A stretch of DNA of 64,000 bases. It comes from Candidatus Poribacteria bacterium. Its GTDB lineage: Bacteria; Poribacteria; WGA-4E; WGA-3G. Positions within the stretch are counted from its first letter, which is position 1; each line of letters begins with the position of its first letter. Positions 15,543 to 24,014 of this stretch are shown here, in pieces. The notes below the pieces were generated by a model. That model did no database searches and was not told the origin of the DNA. It was given only the letters and a program-made list of their open reading frames with translations. Location of the stretch: NCBI GenBank assembly GCA_022827625.1, contig JAJEIE010000004.1, positions 1 to 64,000 on the forward strand. The letters are read 5' to 3'. Position numbers and translations under genes: made by a program.

Positions 15543-16091
15543 TTATACCGTTTCACAGACCTCGCAGACCAGCGCGAAACGTTTGGAACCATTTGTCTCA
15601 AACTCCGTTTCGTGATCGTAGCTAACGGGGACGTTTGATTCACCACACCAGTCGCAGCGTCCACGGAAGGTGTGCGCTTTCTGTGCCAAGAGTGCCTGCT
15701 TCTGTTCCTCGACTTTTCGGGTAGCGGCGATGAGGTCAAGGGCGCGTTGACGGAGTTTACGATCGGTTTCTTCCTTGGCAATCTTTTCGAGGAGCGGTTG
15801 GAGTCTCGGATCGTTCGGATTTCCACCGTCATCGAGCGTGTGCCATGCCGCTTTTCGGACGCGCAGGTCTGGATCCACCAAGCCTTTGTAGAGGGCGACC
15901 CAAACTTTGTCAATGCTTTTCCGAACATGGCAGGGACAGAGGTTATCCATTGCTTCAATGCGGTCGTCGGCGTTGGGGGAATAGGCGAGGGAGAGATAGT
16001 ATTCTACGTCATCTCCGCGTAACCGATCTTCACCGCGACGATGTGCTTTCCGTTGATACTTGTTCATGCCGAATTTCTTTCGCTTTGCCAT
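15543..16091 (-). CDS. HEAT-repeat protein with C-terminal zinc ribbon
   Basis: A 182 aa protein. The N-terminus is basic (MAKRKKFGMNKYQRKAHRR). Residues about 30-110 form two or three HEAT-like helical pairs (DDRIEAMDNLCPC, DPDLRVRKAAWHTLDDGG and DRKLRQRALDLIAAT). A four-Cys zinc ribbon ends the protein (CDWCG near 149, CEVC near 178). The combination suggests a protein- or nucleic-acid-binding scaffold, but I do not know this family. ATG follows GGAGGAAACAA. Function is unassigned. Confidence 0.7.
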   Translation of the reverse strand: MAKRKKFGMNKYQRKAHRRGEDRLRGDDVEYYLSLAYSPNADDRIEAMDNLCPCHVRKSIDKVWVALYKGLVDPDLRVRKAAWHTLDDGGNPNDPRLQPLLEKIAKEETDRKLRQRALDLIAATRKVEEQKQALLAQKAHTFRGRCDWCGESNVPVSYDHETEFETNGSKRFALVCEVCETV

Positions 16092-16181
16092 TTGTTTCCT
16101 CCGAATTTAAAATGATAACATAAGTCTTTCGGCGTTTTCCAGTTAATCGATGAATGTGTCAGATCTCTCTTAGCCTTATAT

Positions 16182-16871
16182 CTACTCGATTTCTTCAAGA
16201 ATCTGCGCGATGATCGGTTGAAGCGGAGGAATTAGTTCCGTAACAACTTCCCAGACGATAGTGTAGTTAACGTCAAAGTACGCATGGATAATCCGGTCTC
16301 GCATTCTTGCCATTTGCCGCCAAGGCACTTGTGGGTACTCTTGTCGAATCGTCTCAGGAACATTCTTAGTCGCTTCCCCGATAATTTCAAGTTTTCGGAC
16401 GACAGCAGAAGCGGTTTTATCATCACCAGCGAACGCCTCAAAATCTATTCCTTCAACGAATACTTGAGCGGCACTCATGGCTTCAAAGATGTCTTTCAGA
16501 TAAAGTCGGTAGTTTCTCATAGGCAGTTCATTTGTTTCAACACAAGATATAGATTGGAGTTGAGTACAGTCCTCCCTGCCGATTTCACAGCTTATCATTT
16601 CTCTAAAAACGGAGGGACGCAGCTCTTCGCGAAGTGAATCCCGCGGCACAACATCCACCTTACACCCGAGTTTATCCTCCAAAAATTGCTCTAGCCCGAT
16701 CATATCAAAGAGATTAACACCCTCATCAAAATCCACTAAGAGATCCAGATCGCTGTCTGCGTGGAAATCTCCTCGGGCATACGAACCGAAGATAGCTTTA
16801 ATCTGCGCTTTGTATTGCCGACGGATTTCGTCTTTTTCTTCTCTGACTATCTTTTTTACCTTCTCAATCAT
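16182..16871 (-). CDS. MNT-HepT (DUF86) fused toxin-antitoxin protein
   Basis: A 229 aa fusion of two proteins usually encoded separately. Residues 1-95 are a minimal nucleotidyltransferase (MntA-type antitoxin) with AIFGSYARGDFHADSDLDLL at about 27-46 and the third acidic strand CKVDVVP. Residues 117-229 match HepT, beginning MRNYRLYLKDIFEAM and carrying the catalytic RX4HXY motif as RDRIIHAY near residue 192. In characterised pairs MntA AMPylates the HepT tyrosine to silence the RNase. An intact Met at residue 117 could mark the old hepT start. ATG follows AAGGAATCGCGTC. Confidence 0.85.
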   Translation of the reverse strand: MIEKVKKIVREEKDEIRRQYKAQIKAIFGSYARGDFHADSDLDLLVDFDEGVNLFDMIGLEQFLEDKLGCKVDVVPRDSLREELRPSVFREMISCEIGREDCTQLQSISCVETNELPMRNYRLYLKDIFEAMSAAQVFVEGIDFEAFAGDDKTASAVVRKLEIIGEATKNVPETIRQEYPQVPWRQMARMRDRIIHAYFDVNYTIVWEVVTELIPPLQPIIAQILEEIE

Positions 16872-16893
16872 GACGCGATTCCTTGGAATCAGA

Positions 16894-18198
16894 TTACTTT
16901 GCCCCGTTCACCAGTGCTTCGACTTCATCAATCTCTTTCGGAACGCCATCCGTTAGCACTTCAGAACCCGTTTCGGTGACAAGAATATCGTCCTCTATGC
17001 GGACACCGATGCCGAGATACGCTGATGGGACGTTTTTTGTTCCCTCGGCGACGTAGAGACCCGGTTCGATTGTTATTACCATTCCGGGTTGGAAGGTTTT
17101 GAACTCGCCTTCTGCGTCGTGAATGCAATTGACATCATGGACATCTAAACCGAGCATGTGTCCGATCCTATACATATAGAACTGCCGATATTTCTCTTTC
17201 TTTATTAATTTCTTTGGTTTCCCCTTAAGCAGACCAAGACTCAGCATCGCTTCTGTTAGCAACTCGATCGACTTCTCGTGCGGTTCGTTAATAGGGACAC
17301 CCGGACGGATAGAATCAATGATAGTGTAGTGTGCATCAAGGACGAGTTGATAGATGTCTCTCTGTGCCGCAGTGAAAGTGCCGTTTGCGGGGAAGGTACG
17401 GGTCACATCGCCAGAATACCGACCGTATTCCGCACCTGCGTCAATGAGAACGAGTGTGTCGTCTTCAATCCGACAGTCATTCGTTGTGTAGTGGAGTGTC
17501 GTGGCGTTACCGCCACTCGCAACAATTGTCGGGAAGGCGGGACCGCTTGCCCCGTTCATGCGGAACGTAGATTCAACGAGTGCTTCCAAGTCGTATTCGT
17601 ACATCCCCGGCTGAACCGCCTTCATTGCGGCAACATGACCGGCGACTGTAATGTCCGTTGCCATCTGGATACGCTCCAGTTCCGTCTCATTTTTGATTAA
17701 CCGCAGTTCACTGAGAATAGGGCTTGGATCGACTAAGGTATCGAGTCCTTTACCGGAACGAATGCGCGACTTAACCGCCCCCGTAAAGAGCGAGAGGATT
17801 TCGCCGTCGATGTCTGGGTTGGAACCGAGTGTGTAGTAAAGCCTTTCGGCTCCCTCTAAGTACTTTCCGATTTTCTCACCGAACTTTTCTATCGAATAGG
17901 CTTTATCTGCGCCATAGCGTTTACGTGCGTCCTTAACCCCAACGCGCTTACCGTTCCAAATTTCCGCTTGTTTGTCTTTCGGTCGGACGAATAGGATGTA
18001 TTGGTGCTTCGGATGATCGGGCGCGATGACACAAATCGACTCGGGTTCTTCAAACCCTGTAAGATAATAAAAATTTGGATCCGGACGATACACATATTCG
18101 GTGTCGTGATTCCATATTGCAGGGGATCGACTCGCAAAGATTGCGACCCCGCCACGTCCCATTTTTTCAATAAAGGCTTTGCGATTCTGTGCGTGCAA
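16894..18198 (-). CDS. pepP: Xaa-Pro aminopeptidase (aminopeptidase P, M24B)
   Basis: Predicted 434 aa metallopeptidase that removes an N-terminal residue preceding proline. An AMP_N domain (residues 1-130, with YLTGFEEPES) precedes the pita-bread catalytic domain. Metal ligands are seen in LIDAGAEYGRYSGDVTRTFP, GHMLGLDVHD and ITIEPGLYV, with a final EDDILVT. I chose the TTG start at 18198 because AGGAGG lies 7 nt upstream and the frame begins MHAQNRKAFIEKM. This matches the bacterial PepP length. Confidence 0.95.
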   Translation of the reverse strand: MHAQNRKAFIEKMGRGGVAIFASRSPAIWNHDTEYVYRPDPNFYYLTGFEEPESICVIAPDHPKHQYILFVRPKDKQAEIWNGKRVGVKDARKRYGADKAYSIEKFGEKIGKYLEGAERLYYTLGSNPDIDGEILSLFTGAVKSRIRSGKGLDTLVDPSPILSELRLIKNETELERIQMATDITVAGHVAAMKAVQPGMYEYDLEALVESTFRMNGASGPAFPTIVASGGNATTLHYTTNDCRIEDDTLVLIDAGAEYGRYSGDVTRTFPANGTFTAAQRDIYQLVLDAHYTIIDSIRPGVPINEPHEKSIELLTEAMLSLGLLKGKPKKLIKKEKYRQFYMYRIGHMLGLDVHDVNCIHDAEGEFKTFQPGMVITIEPGLYVAEGTKNVPSAYLGIGVRIEDDILVTETGSEVLTDGVPKEIDEVEALVNGAK

Positions 18199-18329
18199 AC
18201 TGCTGCCTCCTCATAAATTCGCTATTCGTTATTTGCGGTCCGATTTGATCCTTTAATCCCTTGAAACCCCGCATGCTTACTCCTTAGTGATTCGCGGGCC
18301 ACTATTTGCGGTTCGCGGTTCGCGGACCC

Positions 18330-19316
18330 CTATAGATACCCAATTGGTGTGCCAATTTTGCCAATGATGCCGCCACTCGCTACCATCGGATAGACCGGCT
18401 TCGCCCAAAAAATACCTTCTACGGGTGATCGGATGGACTCCCGCACGTTTCCGAATACATCTCGGATGTCAGCGATCGGTTGGTACGCCGCTACCTTGTC
18501 ATATAATTCCGCCTTGTAATAGACAAATCCACCTTCGTTGCTCAGAAGTGGAATAAACTGTTTAACGACAATTTGCCGTTCGGGAACCTCCGGTATTCCG
18601 TCGATGAAGTGGTAGTATTGCAAGACATTAAGCACACCGCGAACACCTTTTTCGATGCTTGCCGCATCCCAGCCATGCGTCCCACCTAATTCTGGATCGA
18701 TTGTCGGAATGCCGACCTCCGGGGCAGCCTGTGCGAGTTGGCCTTTGGGGCCCTTCTGATTGAGAATATGCCCGATACCGAAGACGCGCGCAAGTTCAAG
18801 GCAGGCACTGTGGAGTGTATGTTTTTCATCGACGCGGACGCGGACCTCGTCAATCATCGGGTGTACACCACCTTGATGTAGATCGAGGCAGTAGTCTGCC
18901 TGCTGAACGGCACGTCGAAAGAGGTGATAGGCGATCCGTTCGCTGGAAGTACCGTCGCGTCTACCCGGAAAACAGCGGTTCATCTTTCGGTTATCCACAG
19001 GGCTGAGTGCCTGCTTGGTGTGGAAGGCGTGGACGTTAACAAGGGGCACAGCGATAATCTTACCGCGCAGCTGCTCAGGTGCTATGTTCTGGAGGACTTT
19101 GTGAATAACAGCGATGCCGTTGAGTTCGTCTCCGTCGCTAATTGCTTGGATGTAGAGCGTTTTACCGGGGTACCTCCCATTGATTAGGATGACCGGTAGT
19201 CGAACCGCCGTTCCGTCTGGCATGCTTCCGACTCTCAGGTGTCCTTCCATCCGAGTGCCAGGTTCGGCGAGTAATTGCCCGACTACCAGTTTGCTGTGGC
19301 GAATGTTGTTCCTCAT
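18330..19316 (-). CDS. AstE/AspA-family deacylase (M14-like zinc enzyme)
   Basis: A 328 aa protein of the succinylglutamate desuccinylase/aspartoacylase superfamily. Recognisable parts are the early SDGDELNG motif, the central RDGTSSERIAYHLF and DYCLDLHQGG (zinc-binding His), and PELGGTHGWDAASIEKGVRG near the end. In most members the first zinc-ligand segment is HGDExNG; here the His position is Asp (SDGDELNG), which makes activity uncertain. I start at ATG 19316, which lies 7 nt after a clear -10 box, so the mRNA is probably leaderless. The longer frame to 19430 would run back across the promoter. Confidence 0.85.
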   Translation of the reverse strand: MRNNIRHSKLVVGQLLAEPGTRMEGHLRVGSMPDGTAVRLPVILINGRYPGKTLYIQAISDGDELNGIAVIHKVLQNIAPEQLRGKIIAVPLVNVHAFHTKQALSPVDNRKMNRCFPGRRDGTSSERIAYHLFRRAVQQADYCLDLHQGGVHPMIDEVRVRVDEKHTLHSACLELARVFGIGHILNQKGPKGQLAQAAPEVGIPTIDPELGGTHGWDAASIEKGVRGVLNVLQYYHFIDGIPEVPERQIVVKQFIPLLSNEGGFVYYKAELYDKVAAYQPIADIRDVFGNVRESIRSPVEGIFWAKPVYPMVASGGIIGKIGTPIGYL

Positions 19317-19323
19317 GGCAGTT

Positions 19324-19352
19324 ATTTTAACATAATCCGAGAAATAAGTCAA
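19324..19352 (-). promoter_or_regulatory. Promoter of the AstE-like gene
   Basis: TTGACT (19352-19347), 17 bp spacer, TAAAAT (19329-19324). The ATG at 19316 starts 7 nt after the -10 box, implying a leaderless transcript. Confidence 0.75.
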
Positions 19353-19383
19353 ACTGCCAATCGCCAACCGCGAATATAGAAAC

Positions 19384-19412
19384 TTGATTTTGCAGCGATT
19401 TTCTGGTACACT
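19384..19412 (+). promoter_or_regulatory. rpiA promoter
   Basis: TTGATT (19384-19389), 17 bp spacer, TACACT (19407-19412). The rpiA ATG is only 10 nt further on, so the leader would be very short or absent. Confidence 0.55.
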
Positions 19413-19422
19413 TATAGGCATC

Positions 19423-20121
19423 ATGAACACTGAAGATCAAAAAAAGATTGCTGCAGAAAAAGCGACAGAGAGCGTCAAATCTGGTATGGTTGTCGGGTTA
19501 GGGACGGGGTCTACTGTTTATTATGCACTCCTGAGACTTGGCGATAGGGTCCGGGAAGGGCTTGATATCGTCGGTATTCCGACATCCGATGGCACCGAAA
19601 GAATCGCAGTCGCACAACAAATCCCGCTCACAACGCTTGCTGCTCATCCTACCATTGATCTGACGATTGATGGTGCTGATGAAGTTGACCGGCATCTTAA
19701 CCTCATCAAAGGGGGTGGTGCCGCACTCGTCAGAGAGAAGATTATCGCAAATGCGTCTAAAAAGATATTGATTGTTGTCGATGAGAGCAAGGTGTCGCGC
19801 GTCCTTGGCACGAACTTTCCACTGCCGATAGAAATTGCACGGTTCGGCTGGGAGGCGACCCAAACAGCGGTTAACCAGATTTGTAGCAGTTCAACGCTCC
19901 GCCTCGCACTCGCACACGATAGAGACCAACCCCTCATTACCGACAACGGCAACTATATACTCGACTGTCATTTTGATGGCATTCCCGCACCAGATCAGGT
20001 TGAGTTGCAGCTGAATAACATCCCGGGCGTGGTAGAAAACGGGATTTTTGTCAATCGCGCAGATAAGATTATTGTTGGGACCCCTTCCGGCATCCGGTAT
20101 ATGGAGGGACGCAATGCGTAG
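19423..20121 (+). CDS. rpiA: Ribose-5-phosphate isomerase A
   Basis: Predicted 232 aa enzyme interconverting ribose 5-phosphate and ribulose 5-phosphate in the pentose phosphate pathway. Conserved motifs are GLGTGSTVYYAL (near 29), TSDGTERIA, TIDGADEVDRHLNLIKGGGAALVREK split over about 85-110, and the C-terminal NGIFVNRADKIIVGTP. Asp and Lys of DGADEVD and KGGGAA are the active-site residues. I start at the ATG 19423; an in-frame TTG at 19384 lies in the promoter. The stop overlaps the downstream outer-membrane protein gene by 8 bp. Confidence 0.96.
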   Translation: MNTEDQKKIAAEKATESVKSGMVVGLGTGSTVYYALLRLGDRVREGLDIVGIPTSDGTERIAVAQQIPLTTLAAHPTIDLTIDGADEVDRHLNLIKGGGAALVREKIIANASKKILIVVDESKVSRVLGTNFPLPIEIARFGWEATQTAVNQICSSSTLRLALAHDRDQPLITDNGNYILDCHFDGIPAPDQVELQLNNIPGVVENGIFVNRADKIIVGTPSGIRYMEGRNA

Positions 20122-20998
20122 ACACTGGATTTTGCTTTTGCTGCTCGTTTTGGCATCTTTAATGGTGTCTACTTCTGCAAACGGAGGGATGTTTATGGAT
20201 AGTGGGTTGGTGGATATCCCGACGGGGGCAGTACTGGAACATGGCGTGTTCGCAGTAGGACCGTATGTTGCTGCCCGATTGGATCAGAGGCAAACCTCGT
20301 CTGATGTCATCGGAACATCTCTCGTGGCTACAACCTGCTTCCACCTTAACTTCGGATTATTCGATAGGGTTGAAGTAGGGTTGGGGTACGTGTGGAAAGA
20401 GGATGGGTGGGGCAAGTATAGGTGGGGCGAGCAGAGAGGCGAACTTTCCACTGAGCAGGCTGCGAGTTTGAAGGTGCAACTCTTAAAAGAGCGAGATGTT
20501 GGGGCAGTTCCGAGTATCGCAATCGGTATTGAATACCTCGGTGATGGGATTCTCACCACGGACTCAGTAGTGGAAAACTCGAGTCCTTCGCCGTTTCTAT
20601 CTGTCAGTAAAACGTTCAATCTACCGCGGATCCACCAATTTTCCGGTCATATCGGTGTTGGTGCAAATCGATTTCAGTTTGGAGAAGGACCTTTAGGGCT
20701 GTTTGTCGGTCTGAGCAAGGAATTTCGACCCGCTTTTGCACGCGGTGATATTACGATGAGTTTGGAATTTGATGGTGCTGATATCAACGCCGGTATGCAA
20801 TATATCCCCGCAAGCGGACTTCAGATCGCACTCGGTGCGGAGACACTGAACGATCCAGGTGAATTACGTTGTCTTGCTTCGGTTTCGTGGACAAATAAGC
20901 ATCTCCTTGAACAGATTGATGAAACCAGACGCTTAATCCAGCGTGCGACCGAGCTTGTTGTTGAGGCAAAGCGCGCTGCCGAAAAGACTTCTGAATAG
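20114..20998 (+). CDS. Putative outer-membrane beta-barrel protein (unknown)
   Basis: A 294 aa protein with a signal peptide (residues 1-24, RRHWILLLLLVLASLMVSTS). The mature part has alternating hydrophobic/aromatic strands, such as FDRVEVGLGYVW, VPSIAIGIEYLGD, HIGVGANRFQFG and LGLFVGLSKEF, typical of a beta-barrel. It begins DSGLVDIPTG, reminiscent of YjbH-like proteins, and ends in a short helical tail. The ATG at 20114 overlaps rpiA by 8 bp. The exact family and the reason for coupling to rpiA are unknown. Confidence 0.65.
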   Translation: MRRHWILLLLLVLASLMVSTSANGGMFMDSGLVDIPTGAVLEHGVFAVGPYVAARLDQRQTSSDVIGTSLVATTCFHLNFGLFDRVEVGLGYVWKEDGWGKYRWGEQRGELSTEQAASLKVQLLKERDVGAVPSIAIGIEYLGDGILTTDSVVENSSPSPFLSVSKTFNLPRIHQFSGHIGVGANRFQFGEGPLGLFVGLSKEFRPAFARGDITMSLEFDGADINAGMQYIPASGLQIALGAETLNDPGELRCLASVSWTNKHLLEQIDETRRLIQRATELVVEAKRAAEKTSE

Positions 20999-21040
20999 CA
21001 AGTTTTGGTTTGCAAACTGTGCCAAAAGCGAAAAATAAAA

Positions 21041-21943
21041 CTACTGGGTTTCCCGCTTCTCAATCGATACCATCACTTTCTGGAGCGATGTCAGGAGTTC
21101 GGCTAAAAAGTCTTGCGGCGGTACGAGAATAATTTCGATTCTCCGGTTTTTCGCTTTGGCTTCGGGTGTATCGGCGGTATCTATGGGTTGATAGAAGGCG
21201 TACCCCGTTGCTGCTAAGCGTTGCGCGTCAACACCGGCGTGTACCTGCAAGTATTTCACGGCAGCGATCGCGCGTTCCGTTGAGAGATCCCAATTTCGGA
21301 TCTCAGAACCACCGATCGGCGCGTTGTCCGTGTGTCCCTCGATTCGCACCGCATAATTCGCATAATCTGTATTTAGTAGTATCTCTTGAGCAATCGCATC
21401 GAGAAGCGTTTTGCCCTCTGTACTCAGAATCGCACTCCCTGTTTCAAAGAGAATTTTCCCCTTTACATCAAGTTTCAACCGTCCTGCATCGTCTAACACC
21501 GCACCGACGGTGTCCTTGAATCTCTCTTGGATAGCCGTAATTGAGCGTTGCGATTGCACGCGAATGCGTTGTAGTTCCGATTCAATCTCGGTCAATTTTG
21601 CGCGAAGATTCTCTTTTTCGCCTTCAAGAGCACTTTTTTCTTTTTGGAGGGCATTCCGTTCAGCGGCGATTTTCCGCGCGGCTTCACTTGCGTTTTGGAG
21701 TATCTCCTGCGTTTGGCTGAGTTCTGAACGGATTTTTTCCAATGTGGTTTGGGTTTGGGTTAATTCCGTCTCCAGATCCGCTTTTGCCGTTTCAGTTGTC
21801 TGCAAAGTCGCTTTGGTGGTAGCCAATTCAGCCTGTGTCTGTTTGAGTTTGTTGGAATTTGAATAGAGCAGCACCGCTAAAACAGTAACTGCGATAACGG
21901 CTGCACAGATAGTTACGATTGCGAGGATTCCTTTTTTAGACAT
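21041..21943 (-). CDS. OmpA/MotB-domain protein with coiled coil
   Basis: A 300 aa protein anchored by an N-terminal membrane helix (LAIVTICAAVIAVTVLAVLL, residues 5-25), followed by a long coiled coil (about 30-145) and an OmpA-like peptidoglycan-binding domain at 160-285. The domain's TGSAILSTEGKTLLDAIAQ, VRIEGHTDNAPIGG, NWDLSTERAIAAVKYL and AKNRRIEIIL blocks are typical. It probably links the inner membrane or a motor-like complex to the cell wall. ATG overlaps the RNHCP gene by 8 bp, and a GGAGAACCCA site precedes it. Confidence 0.9.
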   Translation of the reverse strand: MSKKGILAIVTICAAVIAVTVLAVLLYSNSNKLKQTQAELATTKATLQTTETAKADLETELTQTQTTLEKIRSELSQTQEILQNASEAARKIAAERNALQKEKSALEGEKENLRAKLTEIESELQRIRVQSQRSITAIQERFKDTVGAVLDDAGRLKLDVKGKILFETGSAILSTEGKTLLDAIAQEILLNTDYANYAVRIEGHTDNAPIGGSEIRNWDLSTERAIAAVKYLQVHAGVDAQRLAATGYAFYQPIDTADTPEAKAKNRRIEIILVPPQDFLAELLTSLQKVMVSIEKRETQ

Positions 21944-22241
21944 TGGGTTCTCCTTGTAGCGTGAGGATAGCCTCGAAGTTGTCTTTTTTTGAGGTTTTGT
22001 TCTTTTTTTCGATGCTGCATGTTGTGCAGCGGTGGGTCAGGATGTAATCGCCGTGTTTTATGGTGAACCCAACCGGTTTCATCATACCGAGACAAGATGC
22101 AGCGCGGTCGCCGGGATTGACATCGACGTGTCGGCTCCAGAGGCATTCTGGACAGTGGTTGGTGTAGCCATCACCTGTGACGGAGGCACCACAATATCCA
22201 CAGATGAAATCTTCGATGTAGCGTTGGAATCTTTTGTTCAC
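21936..22241 (-). CDS. RNHCP-domain zinc protein
   Basis: A 101 aa protein matching the RNHCP family: FICGYCGASV, then NHCPECLWSRHVD, then NPGDRAASCLGMMKPVG and a final HRCTTCSIEKKNKT. Cys pairs suggest two zinc sites. I start at GTG 22241: its GTGA overlaps the upstream M20 peptidase stop by 4 bp, and the frame begins MNKRFQRYIEDF. The role of the family is unclear. The tight linkage to a peptidase and an OmpA-domain gene suggests one transcript. Confidence 0.85.
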   Translation of the reverse strand: MNKRFQRYIEDFICGYCGASVTGDGYTNHCPECLWSRHVDVNPGDRAASCLGMMKPVGFTIKHGDYILTHRCTTCSIEKKNKTSKKDNFEAILTLQGEPNV

Positions 22242-23476
22242 AGTTCCGCCCGCGTCATAAAGGTTGCGTAGATAGCAGAAGTCCTGACCAAATCTGGAAT
22301 GTTCACACGCTCGTTTATAGCATGCCCACCCTCGCCGCTCGGTCCGTAGCCAACTCCCGGTAACCCTGTGTTGACGAAATAGTGCAAGTCTGTAAATCCC
22401 GTAGTTCCCCTGAATCTTGGTTGGTTGAAACGTACGGTTCGCACGGCGTTGGCGAACGCTTGTGCTACCGGTGAAGCCGTATCTGTCAAACACGGCTCAA
22501 TTCGCAAGATGGCGCGCGCTTCTGCTTTCAAGTCAGGATAGTACTGGCATGCCCCCGAAATCGCTTCTCGCAGTTCGAGTTCGACGAATTCAAGCTCTTC
22601 GTTCGGTGTGATGCGCCGGTCGATTGAGAACGTAACACGCGCTGGGACGGTGTTAACTTTATCACCATCGGTGCCGCGGAATATACCACCGATGTTCAGG
22701 GTGGGATAACGCTCGTTGCCATCTGGAAGTTTAAATGCGCGTTCCGGCGATTTCAAGTTCCTTTTAACCCGTTGCAACGCCGTCACGAGTTCAGCGGTTT
22801 TCTCAAAGGCATTTATCCCTTTATCCGGTTGTGCGCCGTGCGCTGCTTTACCCTCAACGTCAATTTCTAACCAGAGTACGCCGTTGTGTCCGTTGCCGAT
22901 GTTCATCTCCGAACCGCCTTCGCAGTTGACAACGTAGTCTGCATGAACCAGTCCTTCTTCAACAATATATCCTGCTCCCAACTGTCCGCCGGTCTCTTCA
23001 TCGCATGTGAAAGAGCATTCGATATTGAAGTTCGGTTCGGTCCCGGTTTCTTGGATAGCCTCAATTGCAAAGAGGAGCGCAGCAATGGCATCTTTCATGT
23101 CATCGGCACCGCGTCCATAGAGCCATTCACCATCAATTTCTCCACTGAATGGATTGTTGAAACGCCAAGTTCCTGCGACCGGAACCACGTCGTAGTGAGC
23201 GTTAAAATGCACCGTCTTTTCTGCACCGACATCCCAACGGGCAATGAGGTTTAGCCGTGGATGGGTCGCTGCGTTTGAAATTACCTGCGCTGCACGATCC
23301 GTAGGAACCTCGGCAATCTGTGTAACCATCCCCAGTGCCTGACACTTTGCCTCAAGGAGTCCGACAATCTCGGCGTAATTTTCGCCCGGTGGATTGACGG
23401 TCGGAATCCTGACGAGTTCCTGTAGCAACGCACAGAGAGCAGTTTGATTGTCCTTAATATAGGTTTGAACGGACAT
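22238..23476 (-). CDS. M20-family metallopeptidase (ArgE/DapE/CPG2-like)
   Basis: Predicted 412 aa dizinc hydrolase acting on amide or peptide bonds. Zinc-site motifs include HFNAHYDVVP (near 90), WLYGRGADDMKDAIAAL, CDEETGGQLGAGYI and the C-terminal GTTGFTDLHYF with GEGGHAINERV. The central lid domain contains NIGNGHNGVLWLEIDVEGKA and the NERYPTLNIGGI stretch. ATG follows GGGAGATCTAAA. It is the first gene of a unit with the RNHCP and OmpA-domain genes. DapE- versus peptidase-type substrate use cannot be decided. Confidence 0.93.
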   Translation of the reverse strand: MSVQTYIKDNQTALCALLQELVRIPTVNPPGENYAEIVGLLEAKCQALGMVTQIAEVPTDRAAQVISNAATHPRLNLIARWDVGAEKTVHFNAHYDVVPVAGTWRFNNPFSGEIDGEWLYGRGADDMKDAIAALLFAIEAIQETGTEPNFNIECSFTCDEETGGQLGAGYIVEEGLVHADYVVNCEGGSEMNIGNGHNGVLWLEIDVEGKAAHGAQPDKGINAFEKTAELVTALQRVKRNLKSPERAFKLPDGNERYPTLNIGGIFRGTDGDKVNTVPARVTFSIDRRITPNEELEFVELELREAISGACQYYPDLKAEARAILRIEPCLTDTASPVAQAFANAVRTVRFNQPRFRGTTGFTDLHYFVNTGLPGVGYGPSGEGGHAINERVNIPDLVRTSAIYATFMTRAEL

Positions 23477-23497
23477 TTTAGATCTCCCCAGTCGTCG

Positions 23498-23911
23498 TTA
23501 TGTGACAACCGCTTGATCGCCCGATGATAAATGTTCTACCGTTTCGCCCGTTTCCGTAAATGTGCGGGTTACGTTGACAGAGGCGTAGGTCCATAAGATT
23601 TTCATCGGCGCATTGCTGTCATTCCAAAATCGGTGTGGAATGCCTGCTGGGACAAATGTCGTATCGAAGGCTTTCATCGTAAAAATATCGCCATCAACTT
23701 CACAGGTGGCTTCCCCTTCGAGAATCGTGACCGACTCATCGCAGTTATGGTAGTGCCGCGCGATCGCTGCACCCGGATCAAATGCCGTTACGCCGTTAGT
23801 AAGTGAGGTGGAATCGATCCATTTACCCGCTAAAGGCACCGTTTTCACACCGGTCCCTCGGTCAATAGGGTTCTGCTTCTCAAAATCAATGATATGTGCT
23901 TTTGTACGCAT
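23498..23911 (-). CDS. Cupin-domain protein
   Basis: A 137 aa single cupin. Motif 1 reads [21 protein letters not shown] (His, His, Glu metal ligands), and motif 2 ends [12 protein letters not shown]. Cupins of this size bind metals and act as small-molecule enzymes or sensors; no substrate is indicated. The upstream ATG at 23944 abuts the -10 box of a good promoter, so I start at ATG 23911, which has GAGGGCCTCCAAA upstream and begins [10 protein letters not shown]. Confidence 0.88.
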   Translation of the reverse strand: MRTKAHIIDFEKQNPIDRGTGVKTVPLAGKWIDSTSLTNGVTAFDPGAAIARHYHNCDESVTILEGEATCEVDGDIFTMKAFDTTFVPAGIPHRFWNDSNAPMKILWTYASVNVTRTFTETGETVEHLSSGDQAVVT

Positions 23912-23944
23912 TTTGGAGGCCCTCTTTGTAATAGGATTTGCCAT

Positions 23945-23973
23945 AGTTTAGCATGAACGGACAAAAATCGCAA
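23945..23973 (-). promoter_or_regulatory. Cupin-gene promoter
   Basis: TTGCGA (23973-23968), 17 bp spacer, TAAACT (23950-23945); supports the downstream start at 23911. Confidence 0.6.
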
Positions 23974-24014
23974 GAAATCGCAATTGACAAATCAGAAGTG
24001 ACTTTAGCACACTT

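Noticed and set aside
19384-19422. TTG at 19384 as the rpiA start
   Set aside because: It is the -35 box of the predicted promoter; the ATG at 19423 matches the family N-terminus.
20999-21040. Bidirectional terminator between the outer-membrane gene and the OmpA-domain gene
   Set aside because: Only a weak 6 bp stem (TTTTGG/CCAAAA) without a convincing T-run is present.
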